Assembly: GCA_913046175.1 (NCBI GenBank)
Contig: CAJWSN010000019.1
Location: 1-12,743, forward strand
DNA from: an uncultured Opitutia bacterium
GTDB lineage: Bacteria > Verrucomicrobiota > Verrucomicrobiia > Opitutales > JABJCN01
Length of the DNA: 12,743 bases
Direction of reading: 5' to 3'
The notes under the pieces were generated by a model, which was given only the letters and a program-made list of their open reading frames with translations, ran no database searches and had not been told where the DNA came from. Shown piece by piece: positions 1 through 7,652 of the stretch (positions within the stretch are counted from its first letter, which is position 1; the number at the start of each line of letters is the position of its first letter). Made by a program: the position numbers and the translations under genes.

Positions 1-750
1 AAACCCGTCGACCATCACGCAGCGCCTTTCCTCGAGGGCGAGGACATTGGTGCTCAATGTCCCGCTTGACAGGAATTCATCCTCCGGGGCAGCGAGGCAT
101 TCGATGCCACGCTTTGCGAAGAGTTTTTGCAGGCGCACAGGTAACAGCGACTGGCAGGTGAGTGCCAGGTCATGATCAAGCATGCTGACAATTGACATCA
201 GGTGCAGGCAGGCCTCGCCACCCTGGTAAACCGGGAGGTCAAAGGCGTGGATCGAGACCGATGCTGGGGAAAGAATTTTTTCAAGTTGCGCCAAGCCAGC
301 TTCGTTTGTACGGAAACCGAGCCCAACCAGCATTGTCTGCGAATCCAGCCAGATGCAATCGCCTGCCTCAACGGTGCCCGGTTCTTCTATGGTTCCAATC
401 ACCGGGATGCCCCGCTCCGCATAGAACCGGTCGTGCAGTGATTGCTCACCTCGCCGCAAGGATTTTCCCATGCGCATCAGGATGGCACCATTGGCAGTCA
501 CCATCGAGGGATCATATGTGAATACCGCATCGGCCAGATCGTCCGGGTCCTCCTCCAGAAAAACCACTTTGGTCCCGTAGGCTTCAATGATCCCGGCCAA
601 TGCCTTGTGATCAGACTGCAGCCTGTCGAGGTTCAGTGGATCTGCATAATGCCATTTCTCCGGGTCAGCATTGGCCATGGCGGGCCCGGGGCGCTTCATC
701 AACACCTGTCGCAAGGGTTTGACCATGTCTGTCGCACCAAAGCTACTCAT
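1..750 (-). CDS. Dimethylargininase/amidinotransferase-fold hydrolase (C-terminus cut by window edge)
   Basis: An open frame of 250 codons runs without a stop from the ATG at 750-748 to the left edge. The translation resembles dimethylarginine dimethylaminohydrolase (DDAH) and related guanidino-modifying enzymes: MKRPG near the start, a DAVFTYDPSMVT block with a following RRGE, GTVEAGD (its Glu and Asp correspond to substrate-handling residues in bacterial DDAH), FRTNEAG, CLHLMS (the His matches the catalytic His) and STNVLALEER. Family members hydrolyse or transfer the amidino group of arginine derivatives through a Cys near the C-terminus; that Cys lies beyond the edge and cannot be checked. 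The start is set by the overlap with the upstream hydrolase gene (ATGAGTAG at 750-743), which implies translational coupling. The substrate is unknown: DDAH, arginine deiminase and other guanidino hydrolases share this fold. Confidence 0.85.
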   Translation of the reverse strand, partial: MSSFGATDMVKPLRQVLMKRPGPAMANADPEKWHYADPLNLDRLQSDHKALAGIIEAYGTKVVFLEEDPDDLADAVFTYDPSMVTANGAILMRMGKSLRRGEQSLHDRFYAERGIPVIGTIEEPGTVEAGDCIWLDSQTMLVGLGFRTNEAGLAQLEKILSPASVSIHAFDLPVYQGGEACLHLMSIVSMLDHDLALTCQSLLPVRLQKLFAKRGIECLAAPEDEFLSSGTLSTNVLALEERRCVMVDGF

Positions 751-1363
751 TTCCCTGCATCCTTTTGAGCTCACCCACATCCCTGGAGAGCAGCTCGAGG
801 GCTTCAACAGTGGATAGCGCCGTGCAAAACTCACCATGGAGGTTGGCAATGGATGTGTTGTGAATGAGCTCGGCATCATAGTCGGTGCCGTCTTGGCCAA
901 TTCGATTGGTGCAGGCGCAGGCATCATGTACCAGGTAGGTGTCGAAACCCATGTTGCCCGCCATCCTGACCGTGGTGTCAACGCACATGTTGGTGAAAAA
1001 ACCGACCACCAGCAGTCGGCTGATCCCACGGTGTTGCAGGGCAATTTCAAGGCCTGTGCCGATGAAGCCACTGTTGACACCCTTTTCAAACACCTCCTCG
1101 CCCTCCCTCGGCCCGAGCCCATCCTTGAAGTCACCGCCCGGCTCGCTTAACTTGAGCGGTGAATCGGATTCCCGCGAGTCGTGGGCGGTGTAAACAATTG
1201 CAAGGCCCTTGGCGCGCGCCTCTTCCAGTATTTGTCCAATATGCTTTTCTGCTTCCGGATTGTTGCGTCTTCCCGTTTTGCCACCCCAATGTTCCAGGAC
1301 ATCGACACCCTTCTGCACATCAATCACCAGGAGCGCGGTATCCGCACAAAACTGCTTGATCAT
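743..1363 (-). CDS. Isochorismatase-like cysteine hydrolase
   Basis: This 206-residue protein of the isochorismatase-like superfamily is a cytoplasmic amidase or ureidohydrolase-type enzyme. The usual catalytic triad is visible: Asp15 in ALLVIDVQ, Lys94 in VFEKGVNSGF and Cys127 in FFTNMCVDTT. The C-terminal half has the typical DTYLVHDACA strand. Length is normal for the family. The start chosen is the ATG at 1363; a TTG one codon upstream (1366) is also possible. A good ribosome binding site (AAAGGAG, about 9 bases before the ATG) supports this region as the start. The stop overlaps the start of the DDAH-like gene, so both are likely made from one message. Superfamily members act on isochorismate, nicotinamide, N-carbamoyl compounds, biuret and ureidoacrylate. 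The pairing with a guanidino hydrolase hints at a nitrogen-rich ureido or guanidino substrate, which is inference. Confidence 0.92.
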   Translation of the reverse strand: MIKQFCADTALLVIDVQKGVDVLEHWGGKTGRRNNPEAEKHIGQILEEARAKGLAIVYTAHDSRESDSPLKLSEPGGDFKDGLGPREGEEVFEKGVNSGFIGTGLEIALQHRGISRLLVVGFFTNMCVDTTVRMAGNMGFDTYLVHDACACTNRIGQDGTDYDAELIHNTSIANLHGEFCTALSTVEALELLSRDVGELKRMQGNE

Positions 1364-1461
1364 CAAATCTTACTCCTTTGGTTCAACTCGGTTGGGCTCT
1401 GCTTGAAATAGATTCCCAGTCAGACAGGAAATTCGGCCAAATTGTTTTCAATGCAAACCGG

Positions 1462-1498
1462 CACTGCAGGGTCTTGTAATTAGCTGGCCCCTGCCGTG
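1462..1498 (-). terminator. Possible hairpin after the glycosyltransferase gene
   Basis: CACTGCAGGG (1462-1471) can pair with CCCTGCCGTG (1489-1498) with one mismatch, just beyond the glycosyltransferase stop at 1507. On the minus strand no run of T follows, so it is not a canonical intrinsic terminator. The 1364-1506 gap must also hold any promoter for the hydrolase pair; none with good -10 and -35 boxes was recognised. Confidence 0.25.
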
Positions 1499-1506
1499 GC
1501 CATACT

Positions 1507-2286
1507 TCACTTGCGCACGTCTTCCTTTTTTAGGCCGGACCGGATTTCAAGCAGGGCGCAAAACATTTTCCATGCGTCTTTTATTGGATGAATCTTGCTT
1601 CCCTCAATCGCAACCCAACGGACGGGAAGTGAATGAATATCTGCATTCAGACGCTGCAGTCGCATTAGGATCTCCACATCATGTGCCCACCCGGTGTGTA
1701 TGAGCCTTGGGAAGACGTCCTGGGCCAGCGGCCGGGGGTAAAGCTTGAAGCCGCACTGGGTGTCATGGAAGGGCAGGCCGGAAAGCATGCGGGTTATAAA
1801 GTTGAAGACCCGGCCCATTATCCTGCGCGTGGAACGGTCTGTCACTTTTGAGTCCGGGTCTTCACGGGACCCTATATGGACATGGTTGTCTGGAGAGGAT
1901 TTCAGGTCAACATGTCCATTCGCCTGCCATTCAAGGATTTCAACGGGGCGGGCGGCCATGTCGGCGTCAAGGGTCAGGATCCGGTTGCCACTGGCCTCCG
2001 CCACGCCCCGTTGCAGGGCCGCACCTTTTCCGGAGTTTTGCCCGAGGGCGATGGCGCGAAGGCTGAAGGCCTCGGGAGCCATACCGTGCCTGCCCGGGAA
2101 CCCATCGGCAATCTGCTTGAGCCCGGAGAGTGTTTCGTCACGGCTGCCGTCGTCAATGAGGAGCACCTCGACAGTGAGGTCCTTCCCACTTGTTGCCTTG
2201 GCGAACTCAACAATCCCGTCCTCCATCAAGTGGAGGCGACCCGACTCGTTGTAGTGGGGGATGACCAGGCTCAGGTCGCAGGTCAT
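1507..2286 (-). CDS. Family 2 glycosyltransferase, dolichyl/polyprenyl-phosphate sugar synthase type
   Basis: This 259-residue GT2 (GT-A fold) enzyme most resembles the ALG5/DPM1 group, which moves glucose or mannose from a nucleotide sugar to a polyprenyl phosphate on the inner face of the membrane. Features in order: LSLVIPHYNES (5-15), LLIDDGSRDET (42-52), GQNSGKGAALQRG (82-94), the metal-binding DAD at 107-109 (LTLDADMA) and DTQCGFKLYPR (175-185), a motif typical of this subgroup. The protein ends soon after an amphipathic stretch, with no C-terminal membrane helices, as in the soluble or peripheral DPM1/ALG5-type enzymes. The ATG has no clear Shine-Dalgarno sequence. It lies 36 bases after a small membrane protein gene on the same strand, so the two may share a transcript. 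Acceptor and sugar cannot be told from sequence alone. Confidence 0.92.
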   Translation of the reverse strand: MTCDLSLVIPHYNESGRLHLMEDGIVEFAKATSGKDLTVEVLLIDDGSRDETLSGLKQIADGFPGRHGMAPEAFSLRAIALGQNSGKGAALQRGVAEASGNRILTLDADMAARPVEILEWQANGHVDLKSSPDNHVHIGSREDPDSKVTDRSTRRIMGRVFNFITRMLSGLPFHDTQCGFKLYPRPLAQDVFPRLIHTGWAHDVEILMRLQRLNADIHSLPVRWVAIEGSKIHPIKDAWKMFCALLEIRSGLKKEDVRK

Positions 2287-2322
2287 TTGAGGGAGGGTGA
2301 CGGGAAAGGCTCGCGGGTTGGG

Positions 2323-2703
2323 TCAACCCTCCTGCATCTGCTTCCGGGCCGCTATAAAGGAGCGAACGCACATCACTACAAAGATGAGGCACAGGATCGC
2401 CATTCCACCCTGGCTGATTAGCTTCAACTGGTTGACCTCTTCAGCTTTCAGGGTCTTTGGCAACATGCCTGCCGAACCAAGTAAACCGAGCAACCCGACG
2501 GTGACCGCCCCATGCATTGCATGTTTTCGGCGGGACGGGTTCAGGGCTATCACACCGCAACCAAGTATGGGCAACCCAAAGAATGCGGGAATCAAAGCGG
2601 TCGGACTTTTTTTTCCGGTGTCCTCCTTGGGTTCTGCCTGGGAGTAACCATAGGCACCAAGCAGGATGAGGAGAAGGGCGATTACAATCGTGGGTTTGGC
2701 CAT
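2323..2703 (-). CDS. Small conserved four-helix membrane protein of unknown function
   Basis: A 126-residue hydrophobic protein with four likely membrane helices (about 4-20, 36-54, 65-82 and 98-117). Short conserved-looking turns include TALIPAFFG (35-43) before helix 2 and RRKHAMHGA (58-66) between helices 2 and 3; I recall similar hypothetical proteins in planctomycetes and verrucomicrobia but know no function. The frame is open 20 codons further upstream, but the start at 2703 is preferred because AAAGGAAAG lies just before it and the first helix begins at residue 4. The C-terminus is basic (SFIAARKQ). It precedes the glycosyltransferase by 36 bases in the same direction, which would fit a shared envelope role, but this is only context. 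Confidence 0.75.
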   Translation of the reverse strand: MAKPTIVIALLLILLGAYGYSQAEPKEDTGKKSPTALIPAFFGLPILGCGVIALNPSRRKHAMHGAVTVGLLGLLGSAGMLPKTLKAEEVNQLKLISQGGMAILCLIFVVMCVRSFIAARKQMQEG

Positions 2704-2820
2704 ATACTTTCCTTTTGTTGAATACTCTGCCTCATAGCAAAATGCATTTTGGTGTCTCCTCAAGCTTTTAAGTTCTATAAAACGCGCATCCGAGGCCTTG
2801 TGAATGTTTGGATTGAGGAC

Positions 2821-2855
2821 TACAAAACAAAAAGGACCCGATTTCGGGTCCTTTT
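2821..2855 (-). terminator. Intrinsic terminator of hpf
   Basis: AAAAGGACCCGA (2830-2841) and TCGGGTCCTTTT (2844-2855) form a near-perfect 12 bp stem. Read on the minus strand it is followed by TTTTTGTTTTGT, a good U tract. It lies about 48 bases after the hpf stop, in the right direction to end the hpf transcript before the membrane protein gene. On the plus strand the arm ends in four T, so some bidirectional action is possible. Confidence 0.88.
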
Positions 2856-2902
2856 AAAGGGGTTATGAATCCTGGGGCAGGATTTGGGCAGCTGGCAGTC
2901 AG

Positions 2903-3277
2903 TCAGGCCACAGCTGAGTCAGGCAGGTCGAACGGCACCGGGGTGTCCGGGCGGCTCTTCCTGCGTCTTTTGGTGCGCATGCGCGAGCGGCGGCGCAACT
3001 GGCGGTCGAGCTTTTTAACGAGGTTGTCGATTGACTTGTAAAGGTCATCGCTGACCGAGCTGACCACTATGGGTTTGCGACGAATCTCAATATGGCCCTT
3101 GGCCAAATACTTTTCCGTGTTGGAGTTGTGCTTGGTACAATACTCGAGCTCAATCTGCAGGCGAATAATCTTCTCTTCATGAACGAAGAGTTTTTCCACT
3201 TTTTCATGGACGATGGCTTTGATTGCCTCGGTAAGATCCATGTGGAGACCTGAGATGATGACGTCGTGTTGCTTCAT
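2903..3277 (-). CDS. hpf: Short ribosome hibernation promoting factor (HPF/RaiA family)
   Basis: A 124-residue protein of the HPF/RaiA (sigma-54 modulation protein) family, which binds the 30S subunit in the mRNA/tRNA channel and stores ribosomes in slow growth or stress. The N-terminal beta-alpha-beta-beta-beta-alpha domain is clear: VIISGLHMDLTEAIKAIVHEKV (helix 1), a strand with RLQIELEYC, GHIEIRRKPIVVSS, then DDLYKSIDNLVKKLDRQL (helix 2, about 78-94). There is no long C-terminal dimerisation domain, so this is the short form. The tail is unusual: residues 94-109 are almost solid Arg/Lys, followed by an acidic-hydrophobic end (PFDLPDSAVA). The ATG has AAGGA about 10 bases upstream and a sigma70-like promoter at 3322-3350. 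A strong terminator follows, so the gene appears to be monocistronic. Confidence 0.93.
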   Translation of the reverse strand: MKQHDVIISGLHMDLTEAIKAIVHEKVEKLFVHEEKIIRLQIELEYCTKHNSNTEKYLAKGHIEIRRKPIVVSSVSDDLYKSIDNLVKKLDRQLRRRSRMRTKRRRKSRPDTPVPFDLPDSAVA

Positions 3278-3605
3278 GTACTCTATCCTTGGTTTAAGTT
3301 TGGGTTTGATTCCTCTAAGGGAGTATGAAATTCAGTGGTCGATGTTCCAACGTTGCTGCCAGCATATGAATGAGAATATCAATGGAGAGGCTTGATGGGG
3401 AGGGGAATCCTCACATGCAATTTCTTGCTTTTTCGATGGGCACTTGGGGACGCAGTCGGCACAAAATATAAACTACACATTCACCGTGTCTTGTCCAATC
3501 CAGAATGCCAAAAAAAGGAAGGGTTTCTTCTCAATCGTTTGTTTGAGCGGGGTGGGGGAGAATAAAAAAATTGCACCCCGGCTGTTTTAATAAATTAGTA
3601 AATTT
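3278..3605. other. Divergent intergenic region between hpf and the pseudouridine synthase
   Basis: These 328 bases separate two genes pointing away from each other and hold no credible coding frame. The hpf promoter lies at 3322-3350. On the other side, TTGCAC followed by an AT-rich TTTTAATAAATTAG stretch (about 3570-3600) could form the plus-strand promoter, but no clean -10 at standard spacing was found. No Shine-Dalgarno sequence precedes the ATG at 3606. Confidence 0.5.
3322..3350 (-). promoter_or_regulatory. Predicted sigma70 promoter of hpf
   Basis: Read on the minus strand: TTGGAA (3350-3345), a 17-base spacer, then CATACT (3327-3322). The start point would fall near 3315, giving a leader of about 38 bases before the hpf ATG. 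The match is good but unproven. Confidence 0.45.
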
Positions 3606-4394
3606 ATGGGAGGAACCTATAAACCCCTCGACAGGCATGGTCCGGAAGCCCCCCTTGTGGATTTGGCTGACCTGGCTGGATGGATTGTGCATGAGGATGA
3701 CGACCTGATCGTTGTAGACAAGCCGGGCTGGATTGTCTGCCATCCCTCCAAGAATGGCCCGCTTTCCAGCCTTGTGGGGGCCTGTCGCGAGTTCACCGGG
3801 CTGGAGAAACTGCACTTGATCAGCAGGCTGGACCGCGAGACTACGGGAATTGTTATCCTGGCCAAGCGTCCAGCCATTGCACGACAGCTCCAGAAGGCCA
3901 TGGAAGAGCGCCGGGTCGACAAGCTTTACCTGGCCATCCTGCGAGGTGAACTGCGGGACAATCTGTCCGTTGACGTTCCTCTGGGCCGGGACAACCGGAG
4001 CCTGGTCCACATCAAGCAGCGGGGACGCCCCGAGGGAGGTGGGAAATCCGCCATGACTTTATTTGAACCGATTGCAGCTGCCAATGACTACACCTTGGCC
4101 CGTGTGAAAATTCTAACCGGGCGCAAGCATCAGATCCGGGCCCATGCCCTGCATGTTGGACACATGGTGGCCGGGGACAAGATTTACGGCCCGGATGAAT
4201 GCCTGTACCTTGATTTCATTGAGGATGGGTGGACCTCCCGGCATGATGAACTGCTGGAAATCAAGCGTCAGGCCCTGCATGCATGGAAGATTACCATTCA
4301 TTGTCCCGAGCGCGATTTTGCCTATTGTGCGCCCATGCCCAAGGATATGCAGCAGTTGTGTGTGGAAAAACTGGGGGGGGTGCCTGACTTTTAA
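3606..4394 (+). CDS. RluA-family RNA pseudouridine synthase
   Basis: A 262-residue RluA/RsuA-superfamily enzyme that isomerises uridine to pseudouridine in rRNA or tRNA. Visible motifs: DDDLIVVDKPGWIVCHPS (31-48), the catalytic HLISRLDRETTG with Asp76, VDKLYLAILRG, and the C-terminal GRKHQIRAHALHVGH...GDKIYG block typical of RluA-type enzymes. There is no N-terminal S4 RNA-binding domain, as in RluA and RluC-like short forms and unlike RluD. The ATG at 3606 is not preceded by a Shine-Dalgarno sequence; an in-frame GTG about 18 codons later is a weaker alternative. It lies 53 bases upstream of gltX on the same strand, so the three translation-related genes may form one operon. The target uridine cannot be named. 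Confidence 0.93.
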   Translation: MGGTYKPLDRHGPEAPLVDLADLAGWIVHEDDDLIVVDKPGWIVCHPSKNGPLSSLVGACREFTGLEKLHLISRLDRETTGIVILAKRPAIARQLQKAMEERRVDKLYLAILRGELRDNLSVDVPLGRDNRSLVHIKQRGRPEGGGKSAMTLFEPIAAANDYTLARVKILTGRKHQIRAHALHVGHMVAGDKIYGPDECLYLDFIEDGWTSRHDELLEIKRQALHAWKITIHCPERDFAYCAPMPKDMQQLCVEKLGGVPDF

Positions 4395-4447
4395 TCCTTG
4401 CGAGAAGTCTGTTCTTCATAACCCTCTTCCATTTTTTCCAAAATACA

Positions 4448-5836
4448 ATGTCCGGTGTTCGAGTAAGGTTTGCTCCCAGTCCGACAGGGTTTTTCCATAT
4501 CGGCAGTGCCCGCACGGCTCTTTTCAACTGGCTGTATGCCCGTCATACTGGCGGTGTTTTTGTGCTTCGCATTGAGGACACGGACAAGGAGCGCAATACT
4601 GAGGAGGCGCTCCAGGTGTTGCTTGACGGCATGAAATGGCTGGGCCTGGAATGGGATGAGGGCCCCGGCATTGGTGGTGACAGCGGCCCTTACTTCCAGA
4701 GCGATCGTTCCGGTATTTATCATGAATACCTCCAGAAACTGCAGGATTCCGGGCGCACCTACGAAAAGGATGGCGCCACCTTCTTTCGTCTGGAAGGGGA
4801 GCGCTACACCGAGTATGATGAATACAAGAAGTGCGATGTTGAAAAGGTTCGCGCAGCCCCCCAGGTGATTGATGACCGGGTCAGGGGTCGCGTTGAGCGT
4901 GCCGAGGAGAAGGATTTTGTTATCATTCGCTCCAATGGTGAGCCCGTCTTCCACTTTGTGAACGTGGTGGACGACATTGAAATGGGTATCACGCATGTAA
5001 TCCGGGGGGAGGATCATCTCTCCAACACAAGCAAGCACTGTGAGCTCTTTCACGCATTTGGGGTGGAACCACCGGTCTTTGCCCACATCCCGTTGATCCT
5101 TAAGTCCTCAGGTCCCGGAAAGATGAGCAAGCGCGATGAAGGCGCATTGATTGAGGAATATCAAAAGAACCAGTTTCTTCCTGCAGCCGTCCGTAATTAC
5201 CTTTGTTTGCTTGGTTGGAGTCCCAAGGATGATCGCGAGGTCATGCCCATCAATGAAATCATTGAGCGGTTTGATTTTGATGGCATCAACCAGGGCAATG
5301 CCCGCTTTGATGAAAAGAAGATGGCTCACATCAACGCGGAATATATTCGGGAACTTCCGCTGGAGACCCTGGCTTGGATGGTTTCGCCAATCCTGGTGGA
5401 GGAGGGACTGGTGGATAATTCAACAGATGAGGATTATCTTCAGGATGTTCTCCGGATCAGCCAAGAGAAAATGACCGCATTAAGTTCTCTTCGTCAACTG
5501 ATCGGTTTCTTCTTCACCGATGACTATAAATTTGATGAGAAAACGAAAGATCGAATTTTCAAGAAGGGAGACCCCATAAAACGAGTGGAGGAGCTACTGG
5601 AATATCTTGAGAATATAGAGAAATTTACTGTCCAGAATATAGATTTAATAATTGAGGAACATTCGGCATGTAATGGGTTTAAGAAATTTGAATACTTTCC
5701 GGTCGCTCGTTTTGCGGTGAGCGGAGCTGGAGGAGGACCCGATCTTTTACCCATGCTGGAAGTACTTGGAAAGGAACGGGTTGTCACCCGTCTTTCCCGT
5801 TTTATTGATTATGCATCCAATTTATCATCATCATGA
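4448..5836 (+). CDS. gltX: Glutamyl-tRNA synthetase
   Basis: A 462-residue class I aminoacyl-tRNA synthetase charging tRNA-Glu. The N-terminal Rossmann domain opens with VRFAPSPTGFFHIGSA (HIGH-type motif, His17-Gly19) and VLRIEDTDKERN, and the KMSKR signature lies at 225-229. The region up to about residue 320 reads as a normal bacterial GltX; the rest is the alpha-helical anticodon-binding part. Length is slightly short for the family (usually about 470-500), but the frame is intact. No Shine-Dalgarno sequence is seen; the ATG is fixed by the conserved N-terminus. The stop overlaps the glnS start by four bases (ATGA). From about 5400 to the end the DNA becomes markedly AT-richer (33% GC by hand count in 5521-5700 against 62% in 4621-4680), although 5701-5760 returns to 62%. 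Confidence 0.97.
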   Translation: MSGVRVRFAPSPTGFFHIGSARTALFNWLYARHTGGVFVLRIEDTDKERNTEEALQVLLDGMKWLGLEWDEGPGIGGDSGPYFQSDRSGIYHEYLQKLQDSGRTYEKDGATFFRLEGERYTEYDEYKKCDVEKVRAAPQVIDDRVRGRVERAEEKDFVIIRSNGEPVFHFVNVVDDIEMGITHVIRGEDHLSNTSKHCELFHAFGVEPPVFAHIPLILKSSGPGKMSKRDEGALIEEYQKNQFLPAAVRNYLCLLGWSPKDDREVMPINEIIERFDFDGINQGNARFDEKKMAHINAEYIRELPLETLAWMVSPILVEEGLVDNSTDEDYLQDVLRISQEKMTALSSLRQLIGFFFTDDYKFDEKTKDRIFKKGDPIKRVEELLEYLENIEKFTVQNIDLIIEEHSACNGFKKFEYFPVARFAVSGAGGGPDLLPMLEVLGKERVVTRLSRFIDYASNLSSS

Positions 5837-7506
5837 CTGAAGAAGAAAAACCCCAACACTTTATCCGGCAGATTATTGCGGATGATATATCCGCCGGCAC
5901 ACATGGCGGTCGAGTCCTCACGCGTTTCCCCCCTGAGCCCAATGGATACCTACATATAGGACATGCCAAGTCAATATGCCTGAATTTTGGAGTCGCCAAG
6001 GAATTCAATGGACGTACTAACCTGCGCTTCGATGACACCAATCCGGAGACGGAAAATGTGGAATATGTCGAGTCCATACAGGAGGATGTAAAATGGCTTG
6101 GTTTTGAGTGGGAGGGAGAGGCACTATTTGCATCTCAATATTTTGACCAAATGTATGGCTTTGCCATTGATCTTATTCAACAGGGAAAAGCCTATGTCTG
6201 CGACTTGTCTTTGAGTGAGCTTAAAGCCTACCGAGGAACTCCAACAGAACCTGGAACAAACAGTCCATATAGAGACCGTACAATCGAGGAGAATGTCACC
6301 TTGTTTGAGAACATGAAAAATGGTGATTATCTAGACGGAGAAAAAACCCTTCGGGCCAAGATAGACATGGCATCACCCAACATGCATATGCGTGATCCGG
6401 CAATTTACCGAATCAAGCACGCTCATCACTACAAAACTGGTGACAAGTGGTGCATTTACCCGATGTATGATTATGCCCACTGCCTCGAGGATTCAATTGA
6501 GGGAGTCACACACTCAATTTGTACCCTAGAATTCGAGGTTCATCGCCCACTTTATGACTGGGTTCTGGATAACCTCGAAACCTTTCGGTCCAGACAGTAT
6601 GAATTCGCTCGTTTGAACCTTGGTTATACCGTAATGAGCAAGCGCAAACTCCTACAGCTTGTAGAGGAGAACCTTGTCAAGGGTTGGGACGATCCCAGGA
6701 TGCCCACCATATCCGGTTTGCGCCGACGTGGATACACCCCGGAATCCATTCATAGCTTTTGTGAAACCATTGGAGTCACCAAATACAACAGCCTCACGGA
6801 TATTGCACTGCTTGAGCACTGTGTAAGAAGTCATCTCAACAAAGTTGCCCCGAGAGTCATGGCGGTACTGGATCCCCTCAAGGTTGTCATCACAAACTAC
6901 CCGGAGGACCAGGTTGAGGAGATCGACGCCGTCAACAATCCCGAGGATGAATCCGCTGGTACTCGCAAGGTTCCCTTCACACGGGAACTATTCATCGAGC
7001 GTTCCGACTTCATGGAGGATCCTCCTCGCAAGTTTTTTCGCCTGGGCATCGGGCGCGAGGTTCGTTTTCGCTGGGCCTACTTCCTGACCTGTCAGGATGT
7101 GGTCAAGGATGCAGATGGAAGCATTACTGAGATTCATTGCACCTATGATCCCGAGACACGGGGTGGCGATGCACCGGATGGCCGCAAAGTGAAGGGCACA
7201 ATCCACTGGGTTTCCGCCGATAAATCCCTGCCCGCCGAGGTTCACCTCTATGATCGGCTCTTTACCGTGGAAAAACCGGACGGCGACAAGGAAAAGGATT
7301 TCAAGGAGTTCCTGAACCCGAATTCCCTACAGACCGTCGAGGCCCGCATCGAGCCCCACCTGGCCTCAGTGGCTGAACCCGGCTACCGCTGCCAGTTTGA
7401 ACGCACCGGTTACTTCTGCGTTGATCCTGACTCCACCCCTGGAAAACTTGTACTGAACCGGACTGTCCCGCTGCGCGACAGCTGGGCAAAGACGCAGAAA
7501 AAATAA
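5833..7506 (+). CDS. glnS: Glutaminyl-tRNA synthetase
   Basis: A 557-residue class I synthetase that charges tRNA-Gln directly with glutamine; E. coli GlnS has nearly the same length. The active site shows FPPEPNGYLHIGHAK (HIGH at 41-44), FDDTNPETE, and VMSKRK (267-272) as the KMSKS-type loop. The C-terminal half carries the two beta-barrel anticodon-binding domains (for example RKFFRLGIGREVRFRWAY, and GYFCVDPDS near the end). PPEPNG, rather than the APSPTG of GltX, separates GlnS from GltX. The start overlaps gltX by ATGA, so translation is probably coupled. Having glnS means the cell need not rely on transamidation for Gln-tRNA, although Asp/Glu-AdT may still serve Asn. The first half (to about 6850) is AT-rich and uses ATA and AGA codons; the second half returns to about 60% GC. 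Confidence 0.97.
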   Translation: MTEEEKPQHFIRQIIADDISAGTHGGRVLTRFPPEPNGYLHIGHAKSICLNFGVAKEFNGRTNLRFDDTNPETENVEYVESIQEDVKWLGFEWEGEALFASQYFDQMYGFAIDLIQQGKAYVCDLSLSELKAYRGTPTEPGTNSPYRDRTIEENVTLFENMKNGDYLDGEKTLRAKIDMASPNMHMRDPAIYRIKHAHHYKTGDKWCIYPMYDYAHCLEDSIEGVTHSICTLEFEVHRPLYDWVLDNLETFRSRQYEFARLNLGYTVMSKRKLLQLVEENLVKGWDDPRMPTISGLRRRGYTPESIHSFCETIGVTKYNSLTDIALLEHCVRSHLNKVAPRVMAVLDPLKVVITNYPEDQVEEIDAVNNPEDESAGTRKVPFTRELFIERSDFMEDPPRKFFRLGIGREVRFRWAYFLTCQDVVKDADGSITEIHCTYDPETRGGDAPDGRKVKGTIHWVSADKSLPAEVHLYDRLFTVEKPDGDKEKDFKEFLNPNSLQTVEARIEPHLASVAEPGYRCQFERTGYFCVDPDSTPGKLVLNRTVPLRDSWAKTQKK

Positions 7507-7652
7507 GTTATCCAGGAGACCCCGGTCGCATCCAGTTGGATTCATCCGTATCTTATTCTTGGAACCCGAGACAAAGGGATTTTGTTTTCCTTTCGCCTTG
7601 CCTTTCAAATGAAAAGCAACATTCCTTTGACCCTTTTACCGGAGTAGTCAGG

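Noticed and set aside
3346..3361. Sigma54-like element TGGCAG-N5-TTGGA on the minus strand before hpf
   Set aside because: The -12 GC is replaced by GG, and a better sigma70 match overlaps it.
3531..4010. Minus-strand frame of 159 residues opposite the pseudouridine synthase
   Set aside because: It is antisense to a clear RluA-family gene, with no recognisable domain or start signal.
4391..5086. Long minus-strand frame of 231 residues opposite gltX
   Set aside because: It lies antisense to the well-supported GltX coding sequence and shows no family motif.
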